Source of the DNA: Candidatus Cryptobacteroides excrementipullorum
GTDB taxonomy: Bacteria; Bacteroidota; Bacteroidia; Bacteroidales; UBA932
Assembly (NCBI GenBank): GCA_017695065.1
Contig: JADILZ010000078.1
Span: 1 to 32,021 of the forward strand
Reading direction: 5' to 3'
Length of the DNA stretch: 32,021 nucleotides
Shown: in pieces, positions 26,018-31,391 of the stretch
Layout of the letters: each line of letters opens with the position of its first letter
How positions within the stretch are numbered: the stretch's first letter is position 1
Made by a program: the position numbers and the translations under genes
Notes under the pieces: generated by a model
The model's database searches: none
What the model saw: the letters and a program-made list of their open reading frames with translations, nothing else
Told to the model about the DNA's origin: nothing

Positions 26018-26093
26018 ATCAGCAGCTGTTCAAAAGACTTTCCGGCAAAACATTCCCATGCAGAAGCGGCAAAACGGCATGACAGGACATCAT

Positions 26094-26155
26094 CCGAAGG
26101 GAATCCCGGCATCAGGCCGGATCCGCCCACGCATCCATAGAGCCTCCCCTTCCGG
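26094..26155 (-). promoter_or_regulatory. Structured leader element upstream of pnuC
   Basis: On the minus strand a closing stem pairs CCCTTC-c-GG-type sequence (26155-26147) with CCCTTCGG (26101-26094). It encloses a strong hairpin (ATCCGGC at 26122-26116 with GCCGGGAT at 26110-26103, loop of 5). It lies about 77-138 bases upstream of the pnuC start and inside its predicted transcript. The shape would suit a cis-regulatory RNA. I do not recognise a known riboswitch class. Confidence 0.35.
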
Positions 26156-26166
26156 AAAAAGCGGAG

Positions 26167-26198
26167 CAAATATACGCAGAAGCCGAGAGCAATGCAAA
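26167..26198 (-). promoter_or_regulatory. Promoter candidate for pnuC
   Basis: On the minus strand TTTG (26198-26195), a 20-base spacer and TATATTTG (26174-26167) resemble the Bacteroidetes consensus. The -7 box is the same module that recurs in the 82-bp repeats further right. Transcription would start near 26160, about 140 bases before the pnuC ATG. Confidence 0.5.
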
Positions 26199-26210
26199 TG
26201 CGCAAGCATT

Positions 26211-26277
26211 TGAAAGGTTCATTTTGCAGCAGACAGGAGACCTCCGGTCTCATGGAAGCTGCAGAATGAACCTTTCA
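26211..26277. repeat. 67-bp imperfect inverted repeat
   Basis: Left arm TGAAAGGTTCATTTTGCAGC (26211-26230) and right arm (26258-26277) are complementary at 19 of 20 positions. Inside, GAGACC (26237-26242) and GGTCTC (26246-26251) form a second stem with a TCC loop. The whole could fold as one long hairpin. It is directly preceded by a separate hairpin (CAAATGC-GCAA-GCATTTG, 26195-26212) and followed by the tandem array. There is no adjacent T-run on either strand, so it is not a standard terminator. Confidence 0.85.
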
Positions 26278-26281
26278 CAAA

Positions 26282-26506
26282 AGCCGGCAGGCTTGCATTG
26301 CCGAGGCGTGAACCGTATAAATGGCCGCCAGGCCAAATATACGCAGAAGCCTGGCAGGCAATGAGCCGGCAGGCTTGCATTGCCGAGGCGTGAACCGTAT
26401 AAATGGCCGTCAGGCCAAATATACGCAGAAGCCGGGCAGGCAATGAGCCGGCAGGCTTGCATTGCCGAGGCGTGAACAGTATAAATGGCCGCCAGGCCAA
26501 ATATAC
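26282..26506. repeat. 82-bp tandem repeat, 2.7 copies
   Basis: Two complete units (26282-26363, 26364-26445) differ at two positions. A third (26446-26506) is cut after 61 bases with one change. Each unit contains AGCCGGCAGGCTTGCATTGC, a GGCAATG/CATTGCC dyad across the unit junction, a TGGCC-GCCA-GGCCA hairpin and the core CAAATATACGCAGAAGCC. That 18-bp core also occurs alone at 26167-26184. On the minus strand each core reads TATATTTG preceded 17 bases upstream by TTG, a promoter-like module in the two complete units. There are no unique spacers, so it is not a CRISPR. Confidence 0.92.
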
Positions 26507-26862
26507 ATAAACTCGCCCACATACGGATAGATTTCGGAGGAATAATGCAAGCTGTTGGAAATGAAAGGTGATCTGCGGTTGTATTCCATATCCGTCATTG
26601 GGGCATATTTGCCATTTTTTGAGGGGTTAAGAAAATAAATCGCTACCTATCCGTTGCCTTTTTCGGGTTGGTAAACCGCACGAAACGGGCTTCTGATTCC
26701 TCTGCCATATCACCGTAAAGAACGCTGTTCCTGCCTGTTTTGCGTTGGCGAAGATAGCCATTTTTTCGCAAAGCAGAAAAAATACGGTCGGTTCTTCTGC
26801 GCATGGAACTTGTTTCCATATTCTGCCATATTCGTCATGCCTTTCATTTGGCCTTTATCCGG

Positions 26863-26870
26863 TAATTTTG
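26863..26870 (+). promoter_or_regulatory. -7 element of the integrase promoter
   Basis: TAATTTTG fits TAnnTTTG and lies 18 bases before the integrase ATG at 26889, giving a very short leader. The -33 element is poor (TTTC at 26842-26845, spacer 17), so this may be a weak or regulated promoter. Confidence 0.4.
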
Positions 26871-26888
26871 CAACGAAAGGAAAAGGTT

Positions 26889-28112
26889 ATGAATCAGACG
26901 AATGTAAAGGTTTCGTTCTACCTGAAAAAGAGCGAGAAGGATGCCGACGGAAACTGCCCTGTAATGGCGAAGTTGAACATAGGGAAATACTCGGAGTCGG
27001 CTTTCAGCATGAAACTAAGGGTGCCGCAGAAGATGTGGGCGTCAGGTCGGGCTACGGGTAAGAGTGTTGCGGCAAAGGAAATCAACAACCGACTGGATGA
27101 GATACGGGCAAGAGCGCTTGGTATTTATACTGAGTTGTCAGCTGTGAGAGACGGGGTAAGTGCGGAGGAGGTGAAGCACAGGCTTCTCGGCATGGCTTCC
27201 GAACAAGAGACGCTGCTTGGGTATTTCAGAAAATTCATCGGCAATTTCGAGAAACGGGTGGGCATTAACCGAGCTGCAAAAAGCCTCGGAGGGTACAGGA
27301 ACGCATATGACCATGTGGAGAGATTCATCCGCTCTCAGTACAAGGTGTCGGATGTCCCGTTTACGACGCTGGACCTTTCATTCATTGAAAAGTACGACCT
27401 GCACCTCCGTACCGAATGCCGTCTTGCGCCAGGAACTGTCATTAACCTTACCATACGGTTGAAGACCGTAGTCGGCGAGGCCATTGCCGACGGCATCATC
27501 ACTTCCTATCCGTTCTTCGGCTATGAACCGGTACATCCGAAACAGGAGCAGAAATATCTCACGGACGAGGAACTTCACAGGATTATGTCCACACCGCTTC
27601 ACAATCCATCCCTGTATCTTGTGAGAGACATGTTCTTATTCTCCTGCTACACCGGTATTCCATACGGAGACATGAGGCTACTGACGGCAGCCAATCTCTC
27701 AAAGACCTCGGACGGGACATGGCGGATAAAGGGTGTCAGGGAAAAGACAGGGATGGAGTTCGAGATACCATTGCTGGAGCTGCCGTTGCGGATTATCCGG
27801 AAATACCGCGATACTGCACCTGAAGGCAGACTGTTGCCGATGTACGCCAACAGTACGATGAACCTGTATCTTAAACGCATAGCGCATATCTGCGGGATAA
27901 ACCGCAAGCTCGTCTTCCATTCAGGACGCCACACCTACGCCACGGAAATCACCCTGTCTCACGGGATTCCGCTTGAGACGGTAAGCAGAATGCTCGGCCA
28001 CAGCCGGATAGAGACCACGCAGATTTATGCCAAAGTAACGGATGACAAGATAGATTCGGACACGAATTCATTGAATGAAAGAATAGCGGAACATTTCTCA
28101 GTAGTAATATGA
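26889..28112 (+). CDS. Tyrosine recombinase / integrase 1 (Bacteroidetes mobile-element type)
   Basis: A 407-residue site-specific recombinase. An N-terminal arm-binding domain (about 1-95, VKVSFYLKKSEKDADG) precedes the SAM-like core-binding domain (about 105-205) and the catalytic domain (about 225-400). Visible catalytic residues are H344 and R347 in HSGRH, H371 in LGHSRIETTQIYAKV, and the nucleophile Y380. At the place of the first catalytic arginine (TGxRxxE) the protein has TGIPYGD, with P258. IntDOT of CTnDOT likewise lacks this arginine. I chose the ATG at 26889, preceded by AAAGG; the frame extends upstream through non-conserved sequence. Its gene is 18 bases before a second integrase, at the left end of the presumed element. 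Confidence 0.93.
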   Translation: MNQTNVKVSFYLKKSEKDADGNCPVMAKLNIGKYSESAFSMKLRVPQKMWASGRATGKSVAAKEINNRLDEIRARALGIYTELSAVRDGVSAEEVKHRLLGMASEQETLLGYFRKFIGNFEKRVGINRAAKSLGGYRNAYDHVERFIRSQYKVSDVPFTTLDLSFIEKYDLHLRTECRLAPGTVINLTIRLKTVVGEAIADGIITSYPFFGYEPVHPKQEQKYLTDEELHRIMSTPLHNPSLYLVRDMFLFSCYTGIPYGDMRLLTAANLSKTSDGTWRIKGVREKTGMEFEIPLLELPLRIIRKYRDTAPEGRLLPMYANSTMNLYLKRIAHICGINRKLVFHSGRHTYATEITLSHGIPLETVSRMLGHSRIETTQIYAKVTDDKIDSDTNSLNERIAEHFSVVI

Positions 28113-28130
28113 TAATCTCATAATGAATCT

Positions 28131-29432
28131 ATGAAAATGAAAAAGAATACAGACAATAATAAAAAACACCGCAGCACTTTCGCGGTACTGTTCTATATCA
28201 ACCGTACAAAGGTGCGTAAAGACGGGATGTGCCAATTGTTGTGCAAGGTAAGTATTGATGCCGAATGGGAACAGATCGGCACGAAAGTATCGGTCAATCC
28301 GGCTGTCTGGAACCCGGAAAAAGGACGTGCCGACGGCCGTAGCGCGAACGCCGTAACCGTGAACCGGGCCATAGACGACCTTACGGCTGAAATAGAGGGA
28401 CATTACAGACGGATAAAGGACAGTCTTGGTTTTATCACAGCGGAGCTGATAAAGAATGCCGTGAAAGGCATAGGACAGAAACCGCTTACCCTGCTTGCCC
28501 TTTTTCGGGAACACAACGAGGAATACAAGAAACGGATAGGTGTTGACCGTATCAAGGAGACCTATGATTCCTATATGCGGTCGTACAAGCACCTGTCCGC
28601 CTTCGTGCACGAGAAAAAAGGCGTGGAGGATGTTACGCTGCGCAGCCTCGACCGTGTGTTCTATGATGACTTCGAGGTGTTTTTGCGCACGGACTGCAAC
28701 ATGAGTCCCAAGACGGTACATGAGCATCTTTACCGTTTGAAAAAAATGACCATGCGTGCCGTAAGCCAGGGAACGCTCCGCCGGGATCCCTATTGCCGTC
28801 TGCACCCGGAACTGCCGCGTCGCAAAAGCCGCCATATGAGACTGGAGAATCTGAAGAGGCTGATGGAAACCCCGGTGGAGAAACCACAACTGCAATTTGT
28901 TCGGGACATGTTCCTCTTTTCCACTTTTACGGGGTTGGCCTATGCCGACTTGAAGAGACTGAGGACGGACGACATCACGCAGGCAGAGGACGGCACATGG
29001 TGGATACACATCCGCAGACAGAAGACGGATACCCTGTCCTCCGTCCGGCTGCTGGATATCCCATTGAGAATTATTGAGAAATACAGGAACAAAAGACAGG
29101 GAGACAGGGTATTCAATCTCTACTGCCGTGGATATTTTATCATGTTGGTCCGGGAACTGGGAAAAGAATACGGTTTCCCGCTGACTTTCCATCAGGCAAG
29201 ACATAATTTCGGTACCCATATCACGCTCTCATTGGGCGTCCCTATCGAGACGGTTGCCCGGATGATGGGGCATATGCGCATCGAGACCACACAGCTTTAT
29301 GCGAAAGTTACTGACAAGAAGGTTGAGGAGGACATGAAAAAGCTGAAGGACTCTCCCGTCAACCGTGGGACTTTCCTTTATGAGGAGGAACTTGATGGGA
29401 AAAAACGACGGCAACAGCACCGTATAGGATGA
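28131..29432 (+). CDS. Tyrosine recombinase / integrase 2
   Basis: A second recombinase of 433 residues, co-transcribed with the first and of the same architecture: arm-binding N-domain with a basic start (KMKKNTDNNKKHR), SAM-like domain (about 120-220) and catalytic domain (about 240-400). Catalytic residues are H354 and R357 (HQARH), H381 (MGHMRIETTQLYAKV) and Y390. The first arginine position reads TGLAYAD with A270, so it too lacks the canonical residue. The two proteins are clearly paralogous but diverged, so they are not a recent duplication. They may act together on the element ends or on different sites. A polar, basic tail follows Y390 (about 40 residues). Confidence 0.92.
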   Translation: MKMKKNTDNNKKHRSTFAVLFYINRTKVRKDGMCQLLCKVSIDAEWEQIGTKVSVNPAVWNPEKGRADGRSANAVTVNRAIDDLTAEIEGHYRRIKDSLGFITAELIKNAVKGIGQKPLTLLALFREHNEEYKKRIGVDRIKETYDSYMRSYKHLSAFVHEKKGVEDVTLRSLDRVFYDDFEVFLRTDCNMSPKTVHEHLYRLKKMTMRAVSQGTLRRDPYCRLHPELPRRKSRHMRLENLKRLMETPVEKPQLQFVRDMFLFSTFTGLAYADLKRLRTDDITQAEDGTWWIHIRRQKTDTLSSVRLLDIPLRIIEKYRNKRQGDRVFNLYCRGYFIMLVRELGKEYGFPLTFHQARHNFGTHITLSLGVPIETVARMMGHMRIETTQLYAKVTDKKVEEDMKKLKDSPVNRGTFLYEEELDGKKRRQQHRIG

Positions 29433-29438
29433 ACGGCA

Positions 29439-29477
29439 AAAATGGAGAAATGGCATTACATGCTGTTTCTCCATTTT
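29439..29477. terminator. Bidirectional terminator between integrase 2 and the HTH genes
   Basis: AATGGAGAAA (29441-29450) pairs with TTTCTCCATT (29466-29475). An inner GCAT-TAC-ATGC stem lies between them, giving a nearly continuous stem of about 16 bp including G-T pairs. A-rich and T-rich flanks lie on both sides. It separates convergent units: integrase 2 ends at 29432 and the last HTH gene ends at 29484. Confidence 0.8.
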
Positions 29478-29483
29478 CTCATT

Positions 29484-29795
29484 TTACACCCACTTTTGTT
29501 CTTCCCGGCACCTCTTATAGGCATCCTCCAGAAGTTTCTGTATGTCGGATTCCTTATAGAGCACTTTTCCTTGAAGCAGGTAATAGGGAATGACGCCGAA
29601 CGTGCGGTATTCCTGCAAGGTGCGCCGGCTTATCCTGAGTATGCCGGACAGCTCCTCGTCCGTCAGGAAGCGTTCTCCTTTGAACACCGGCTTGGGGGCC
29701 TTTTCCATATCGGACAGCATTCTTTCCAGATTTTCAAGTCCCTGGAAAAGGACTTCGACGTGAGGGTCTTTCCTCTCTATGAAATGGTAACTCAT
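29484..29795 (-). CDS. Helix-turn-helix (HTH_17/excisionase-like) protein 3
   Basis: A 103-residue DNA-binding protein. The central HTH_17 domain (about 42-92) reads FLTDEELSGILRISRRTLQEYR, then VIPYYLLQGKVLYKESDIQKLLED. This MerR/excisionase-type fold is typical of Xis-like and regulatory proteins on Bacteroidetes mobile elements. Its ATG overlaps the stop of the preceding HTH gene (ATGA), so the two are translationally coupled. It is the last gene of a three-gene set of paralogues. It lacks the N-terminal I-D-x-x-T-F stretch that the other two share. It could control excision (recombination directionality) or transcription. Confidence 0.88.
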   Translation of the reverse strand: MSYHFIERKDPHVEVLFQGLENLERMLSDMEKAPKPVFKGERFLTDEELSGILRISRRTLQEYRTFGVIPYYLLQGKVLYKESDIQKLLEDAYKRCREEQKWV

Positions 29796-30085
29796 GGCTT
29801 TCTTTTTAAAGAGTGATAATTCGATTCCAACAGATTATGCACGTCTTCAGGCTTGTAGAACATCTTGTGCTTGATGCGCGTGAAAGGCAGCAGTCCCTTG
29901 TCGCGGTAAACCTGCAATGTCTTCTTCGATATGTGGAGCACGTCGCAGACATCCTGGTTGTCCATCCAATTCTTCAAGCCTGTATCCTTCTGTGAGCGGC
30001 ACAGCCGCGCCATCCGTCCTTCAAGTTCGCAGAAACGTGTCCGAAACTCGTCAAAGGTCTTTTTGTCTATACATATTATTTCCAT
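29792..30085 (-). CDS. Helix-turn-helix (HTH_17/excisionase-like) protein 2
   Basis: A 97-residue member of the same family. It has an N-terminal I-D-K-K-T-F-D segment and a short helical stretch (about 8-30). The HTH_17 domain (about 41-90) contains WMDNQDVCDVLHISKKTLQVY and LLPFTRIKHKMFYKPEDV. It lies 13 bases after HTH gene 1 and overlaps HTH gene 3 by 4. In CTnDOT-like elements, paired small HTH proteins (Xis2c and Xis2d) promote excision together with integrase, and this gene set is likely to play a comparable part. The role is inferred from family and position. Confidence 0.88.
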   Translation of the reverse strand: MEIICIDKKTFDEFRTRFCELEGRMARLCRSQKDTGLKNWMDNQDVCDVLHISKKTLQVYRDKGLLPFTRIKHKMFYKPEDVHNLLESNYHSLKRKP

Positions 30086-30098
30086 ACATTTTGTCTGA

Positions 30099-30422
30099 TT
30101 AAGATTGAATACTCAATTCCTTTTTGATTCTTGCAGGCAGCGCCTTTCCTTTCCGGTTCAGGAACTCCTGCACCTCGGAAGCCTTGTAATAAGTACGCCC
30201 GTCAATCATGTAGTAGGTCACGAGCTTCTTCTGGCGGTAACGCGCGAGGGTGCGCTTGGTCACGCCGAGCAACTCGCACATGTCCTGGTTGTCGAGTAGT
30301 TTGTCGCCTTCAAGGGCGGCCGTCTGCCGGTTCATGCGGCTCAGCCTGTCCTCAATCCTGTCGAAGCGTTCCATAATCTGGTGGAGCATCATCTGGAATG
30401 TTTCCCGGTCTATCTGTATCAT
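30099..30422 (-). CDS. Helix-turn-helix (HTH_17/excisionase-like) protein 1
   Basis: A 107-residue protein that leads the three-gene HTH unit. I chose the ATG at 30422 (MIQIDRETFQMMLHQ), which aligns with the N-terminus of protein 2; the frame is open 30 codons further upstream through a palindromic region and lacks conservation. A coiled-coil-like N-terminus (about 5-38) precedes the HTH_17 domain (about 43-90, LLDNQDMCELLGVTKRTLARYRQ, then YYMIDGRTYYKASEVQEFL). The C-terminus is basic. A 14-bp perfect palindrome lies 43 bases upstream and could be an operator for this set. Confidence 0.88.
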   Translation of the reverse strand: MIQIDRETFQMMLHQIMERFDRIEDRLSRMNRQTAALEGDKLLDNQDMCELLGVTKRTLARYRQKKLVTYYMIDGRTYYKASEVQEFLNRKGKALPARIKKELSIQS

Positions 30423-30457
30423 ACTGAATTCTGTTTTTAGTGCGTGAATACTTCGTT

Positions 30458-30487
30458 TACCGCACTGTTGCGCAACAGGCTTCGGTA
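30458..30487. promoter_or_regulatory. Palindromic operator candidate upstream of the HTH genes
   Basis: CTGTTGCGCAACAG (30465-30478) is a perfect 14-bp palindrome. Outside it TACCG (30458-30462) and CGGTA (30483-30487) form a further inverted pair. It begins 36 bases beyond the HTH protein 1 start, where a repressor or activator dimer would bind. No full-consensus promoter is visible next to it. Confidence 0.5.
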
Positions 30488-30565
30488 TAATAAAGGCCAA
30501 ATCATAGACCAACGCGGCAGTTTATCCTTCCATAAGCAGATAAAATACTGAAAACCATAGAAATA

Positions 30566-30596
30566 AAAAATCAGCCTCCATTTCGGAAGGCTGACG
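30566..30596 (-). terminator. Rho-independent terminator after the DHFR/RibD-like gene
   Basis: On the minus strand TCAGCCT (near 30594) pairs with AGGCTGA (near 30573), with a few more pairs inside, and a run of six T follows. It lies about 35-60 bases beyond the stop of the gene at 30629 and ahead of the HTH unit. Confidence 0.82.
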
Positions 30597-30603
30597 GGCA
30601 TAT

Positions 30604-30647
30604 TGCAAATGCAATCTTTTGCAATGGTCTATTGCAATATCCTGCAA
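30604..30647. repeat. Five iterated TGCAA motifs
   Basis: TGCAA occurs at 30604, 30610, 30620, 30633 and 30643, mostly as (T)TGCAAT, within 44 bases. Spacings are 6, 10, 13 and 10. The cluster covers the last codons of the DHFR/RibD-like gene and the sequence just after it. It could be a cluster of protein-binding sites; function is unknown. Confidence 0.6.
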
Positions 30648-31045
30648 TAATTCAGGCGGCACACGCCGTTCCGGAAAGTCTTGGACTTGACAAGCCGCCA
30701 GTTGCCCGACGGGAGGTGGGCGGAAACGGATAAAGGGGAAGCGCAGACCGTAGGGATAAGAAAGATTACAAGTTCGTCAATGAGGTTGTAAAGTGACAGT
30801 CCTCTCAAGAGTCCCACACTCTCCTTATCGCATATTTCCGCATGGAATACGGTGGAAGGTACGGAAGTATCTTTCTCGCAAATAAGGTCAACCAGCGGAT
30901 AGCCGGGGAACAAGTGCCTGGTGGAATGTTCCTGCCAGTACGGGAAGCCCATCCTGTCCGATTTTACCCATTCCATCAACGGTTCGCCTTCTGACGGGAT
31001 GTTCCCGTCCAATGTCATTGCTATCACTGCCTGTAACTTTGCCAT
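30629..31045 (-). CDS. Dihydrofolate-reductase/RibD C-terminal-like protein of a mobile element
   Basis: A 138-residue protein starting MAKLQAVIAMTLDGNIP, which is the N-terminal strand of the DHFR/RibD-C fold. The segment LYNLIDELVIFLIPTVCASPLSV matches the C-terminal half of the fold, and the end LVKSKTFRNGVCRLNY is typical. Short members of this type are commonly encoded on CTnDOT-like elements near the rteB regulator, and the same neighbour is found here. They are smaller than true dihydrofolate reductase, and the catalytic acid and NADPH-binding pattern are not evident, so I do not claim reductase activity. The ATG at 31045 follows GGGTAGAAGT. The frame opens 12 codons earlier without conserved content. 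A long structured leader precedes it. Confidence 0.8.
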   Translation of the reverse strand: MAKLQAVIAMTLDGNIPSEGEPLMEWVKSDRMGFPYWQEHSTRHLFPGYPLVDLICEKDTSVPSTVFHAEICDKESVGLLRGLSLYNLIDELVIFLIPTVCASPLSVSAHLPSGNWRLVKSKTFRNGVCRLNYCRILQ

Positions 31046-31087
31046 ACTTCTACCCTTAAATGAGAATAGCGTGAAATCCACGCATTA

Positions 31088-31258
31088 TCAGGTAGAGGCT
31101 CTGGCAAGCCCAAAAACAGATCTGCATGGACTCACGCTATAGGGTATAGCATAAGCCTCACGCAAAAGCCTCTGTTTTTGAAATTTTGCCAGATTTCTAC
31201 CTGAGACGTCTTGCGACTTATGTATGATAACCGGCAGGACTTTGGTCCTTGCCGTCAT
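31088..31258 (-). CDS. Possible 56-residue leader ORF
   Basis: An open frame from ATG at 31258 to TGA at 31088 encodes a basic peptide starting MTARTKVLPVIIHKSQ and ending FGLARAST. It ends 42 bases before the ATG of the DHFR/RibD-like gene and spans nearly all of the inverted pairs in the leader. It has no recognised domain and no evident ribosome-binding site. It may be a leader peptide for translational attenuation (as in other antibiotic-regulated Bacteroides elements), a small protein, or chance. I cannot decide. Confidence 0.3.
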   Translation of the reverse strand: MTARTKVLPVIIHKSQDVSGRNLAKFQKQRLLREAYAIPYSVSPCRSVFGLARAST

Positions 31259-31321
31259 CAATTCAGTATGTTACGGTTGGAACTTATGCAGCGCACAATT
31301 TTCCAACTTATGTGCAAAAGT

Positions 31322-31349
31322 AGGCATTTTCTTCCATTCTGTAATGCCT
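31322..31349 (-). terminator. Weak terminator-like hairpin after the RteB-like gene
   Basis: AGGCATT (31322-31328) pairs with AATGCCT (31343-31349) around a 14-base loop. On the minus strand it is followed by TACTTTTGC, only a short T-run. It lies about 45 bases beyond the RteB-like stop at 31392 and overlaps the candidate -7 box of the next gene. Confidence 0.3.
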
Positions 31350-31391
31350 TTTGCTCCTATATCTTGTGTATGACAATGAAAACCATGCCGT

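Larger units (their letters stand above)
26018..26888. other. Structured non-coding region between pnuC and the first integrase
   Basis: An 871-base stretch without a convincing gene. From left to right it holds: a structured pnuC leader (26094-26155), a promoter candidate (26167-26198), a 4-base-loop hairpin (26195-26212), a 67-bp inverted repeat (26211-26277), an 82-bp tandem repeat array (26282-26506), and a repeat-bearing segment (26580-26840) just upstream of the integrase. Open frames through the repeat array arise because the repeat unit lacks stops on the minus strand; they are not supported as genes. Confidence 0.7.
31046..31391 (-). promoter_or_regulatory. Structured leader of the DHFR/RibD-like gene
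   Basis: These 346 bases separate two minus-strand genes. A TACTTTTG box (31322-31315) fits the -7 consensus but lacks a clear -33, and would give a leader of about 260 bases. In that leader are inverted pairs: ATAGCGTGA..TCCA (31066-31080) with TGGACTCACGCTAT (31127-31140); CAGGTAGA..TCTGGCAA (31089-31107) with its partner at 31186-31203; CAAAAACAGA (31111-31120) with TCTGTTTTTG (31171-31180). There are also two self-contained hairpins (31136-31150 and 31225-31260). ACTTATG occurs three times (31216, 31282, 31306). The pairs interleave, so alternative folds are possible. Confidence 0.5.

Noticed and set aside
26018..26165. Thiamine-pyrophosphate riboswitch upstream of pnuC
   Set aside because: A CTGAT string appears in a hairpin loop, but the conserved CUGAGA and the downstream conserved core of the TPP aptamer are missing.
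26282..26506. CRISPR array
   Set aside because: The units are contiguous 82-bp repeats without unique spacers, and no cas genes are present.
26219..26598. Overlapping minus-strand open frames of 62-93 codons through the repeat array
   Set aside because: The 82-bp unit has no minus-strand stops in any frame and is not a multiple of three, so all frames stay open by repetition. No start context or domain supports a protein.
28098..29219. 373-codon antisense open frame opposite integrase 2
   Set aside because: It mirrors the well-supported recombinase gene, whose catalytic motifs are all intact on the plus strand. The antisense product matches no family.
31089..31203. Invertible promoter flanked by inverted repeats
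   Set aside because: The outer arms are imperfect (two 8-bp blocks with a mismatched centre) and interleave with other pairs. Site-specific inversion regions usually have clean identical arms.
31293..31310. Sigma-54 promoter (GG-N10-GC) for the DHFR/RibD-like gene
   Set aside because: The GG-N10-GC spacing exists on the minus strand, but the -12 TTGC part is absent, and one such match by chance is expected.
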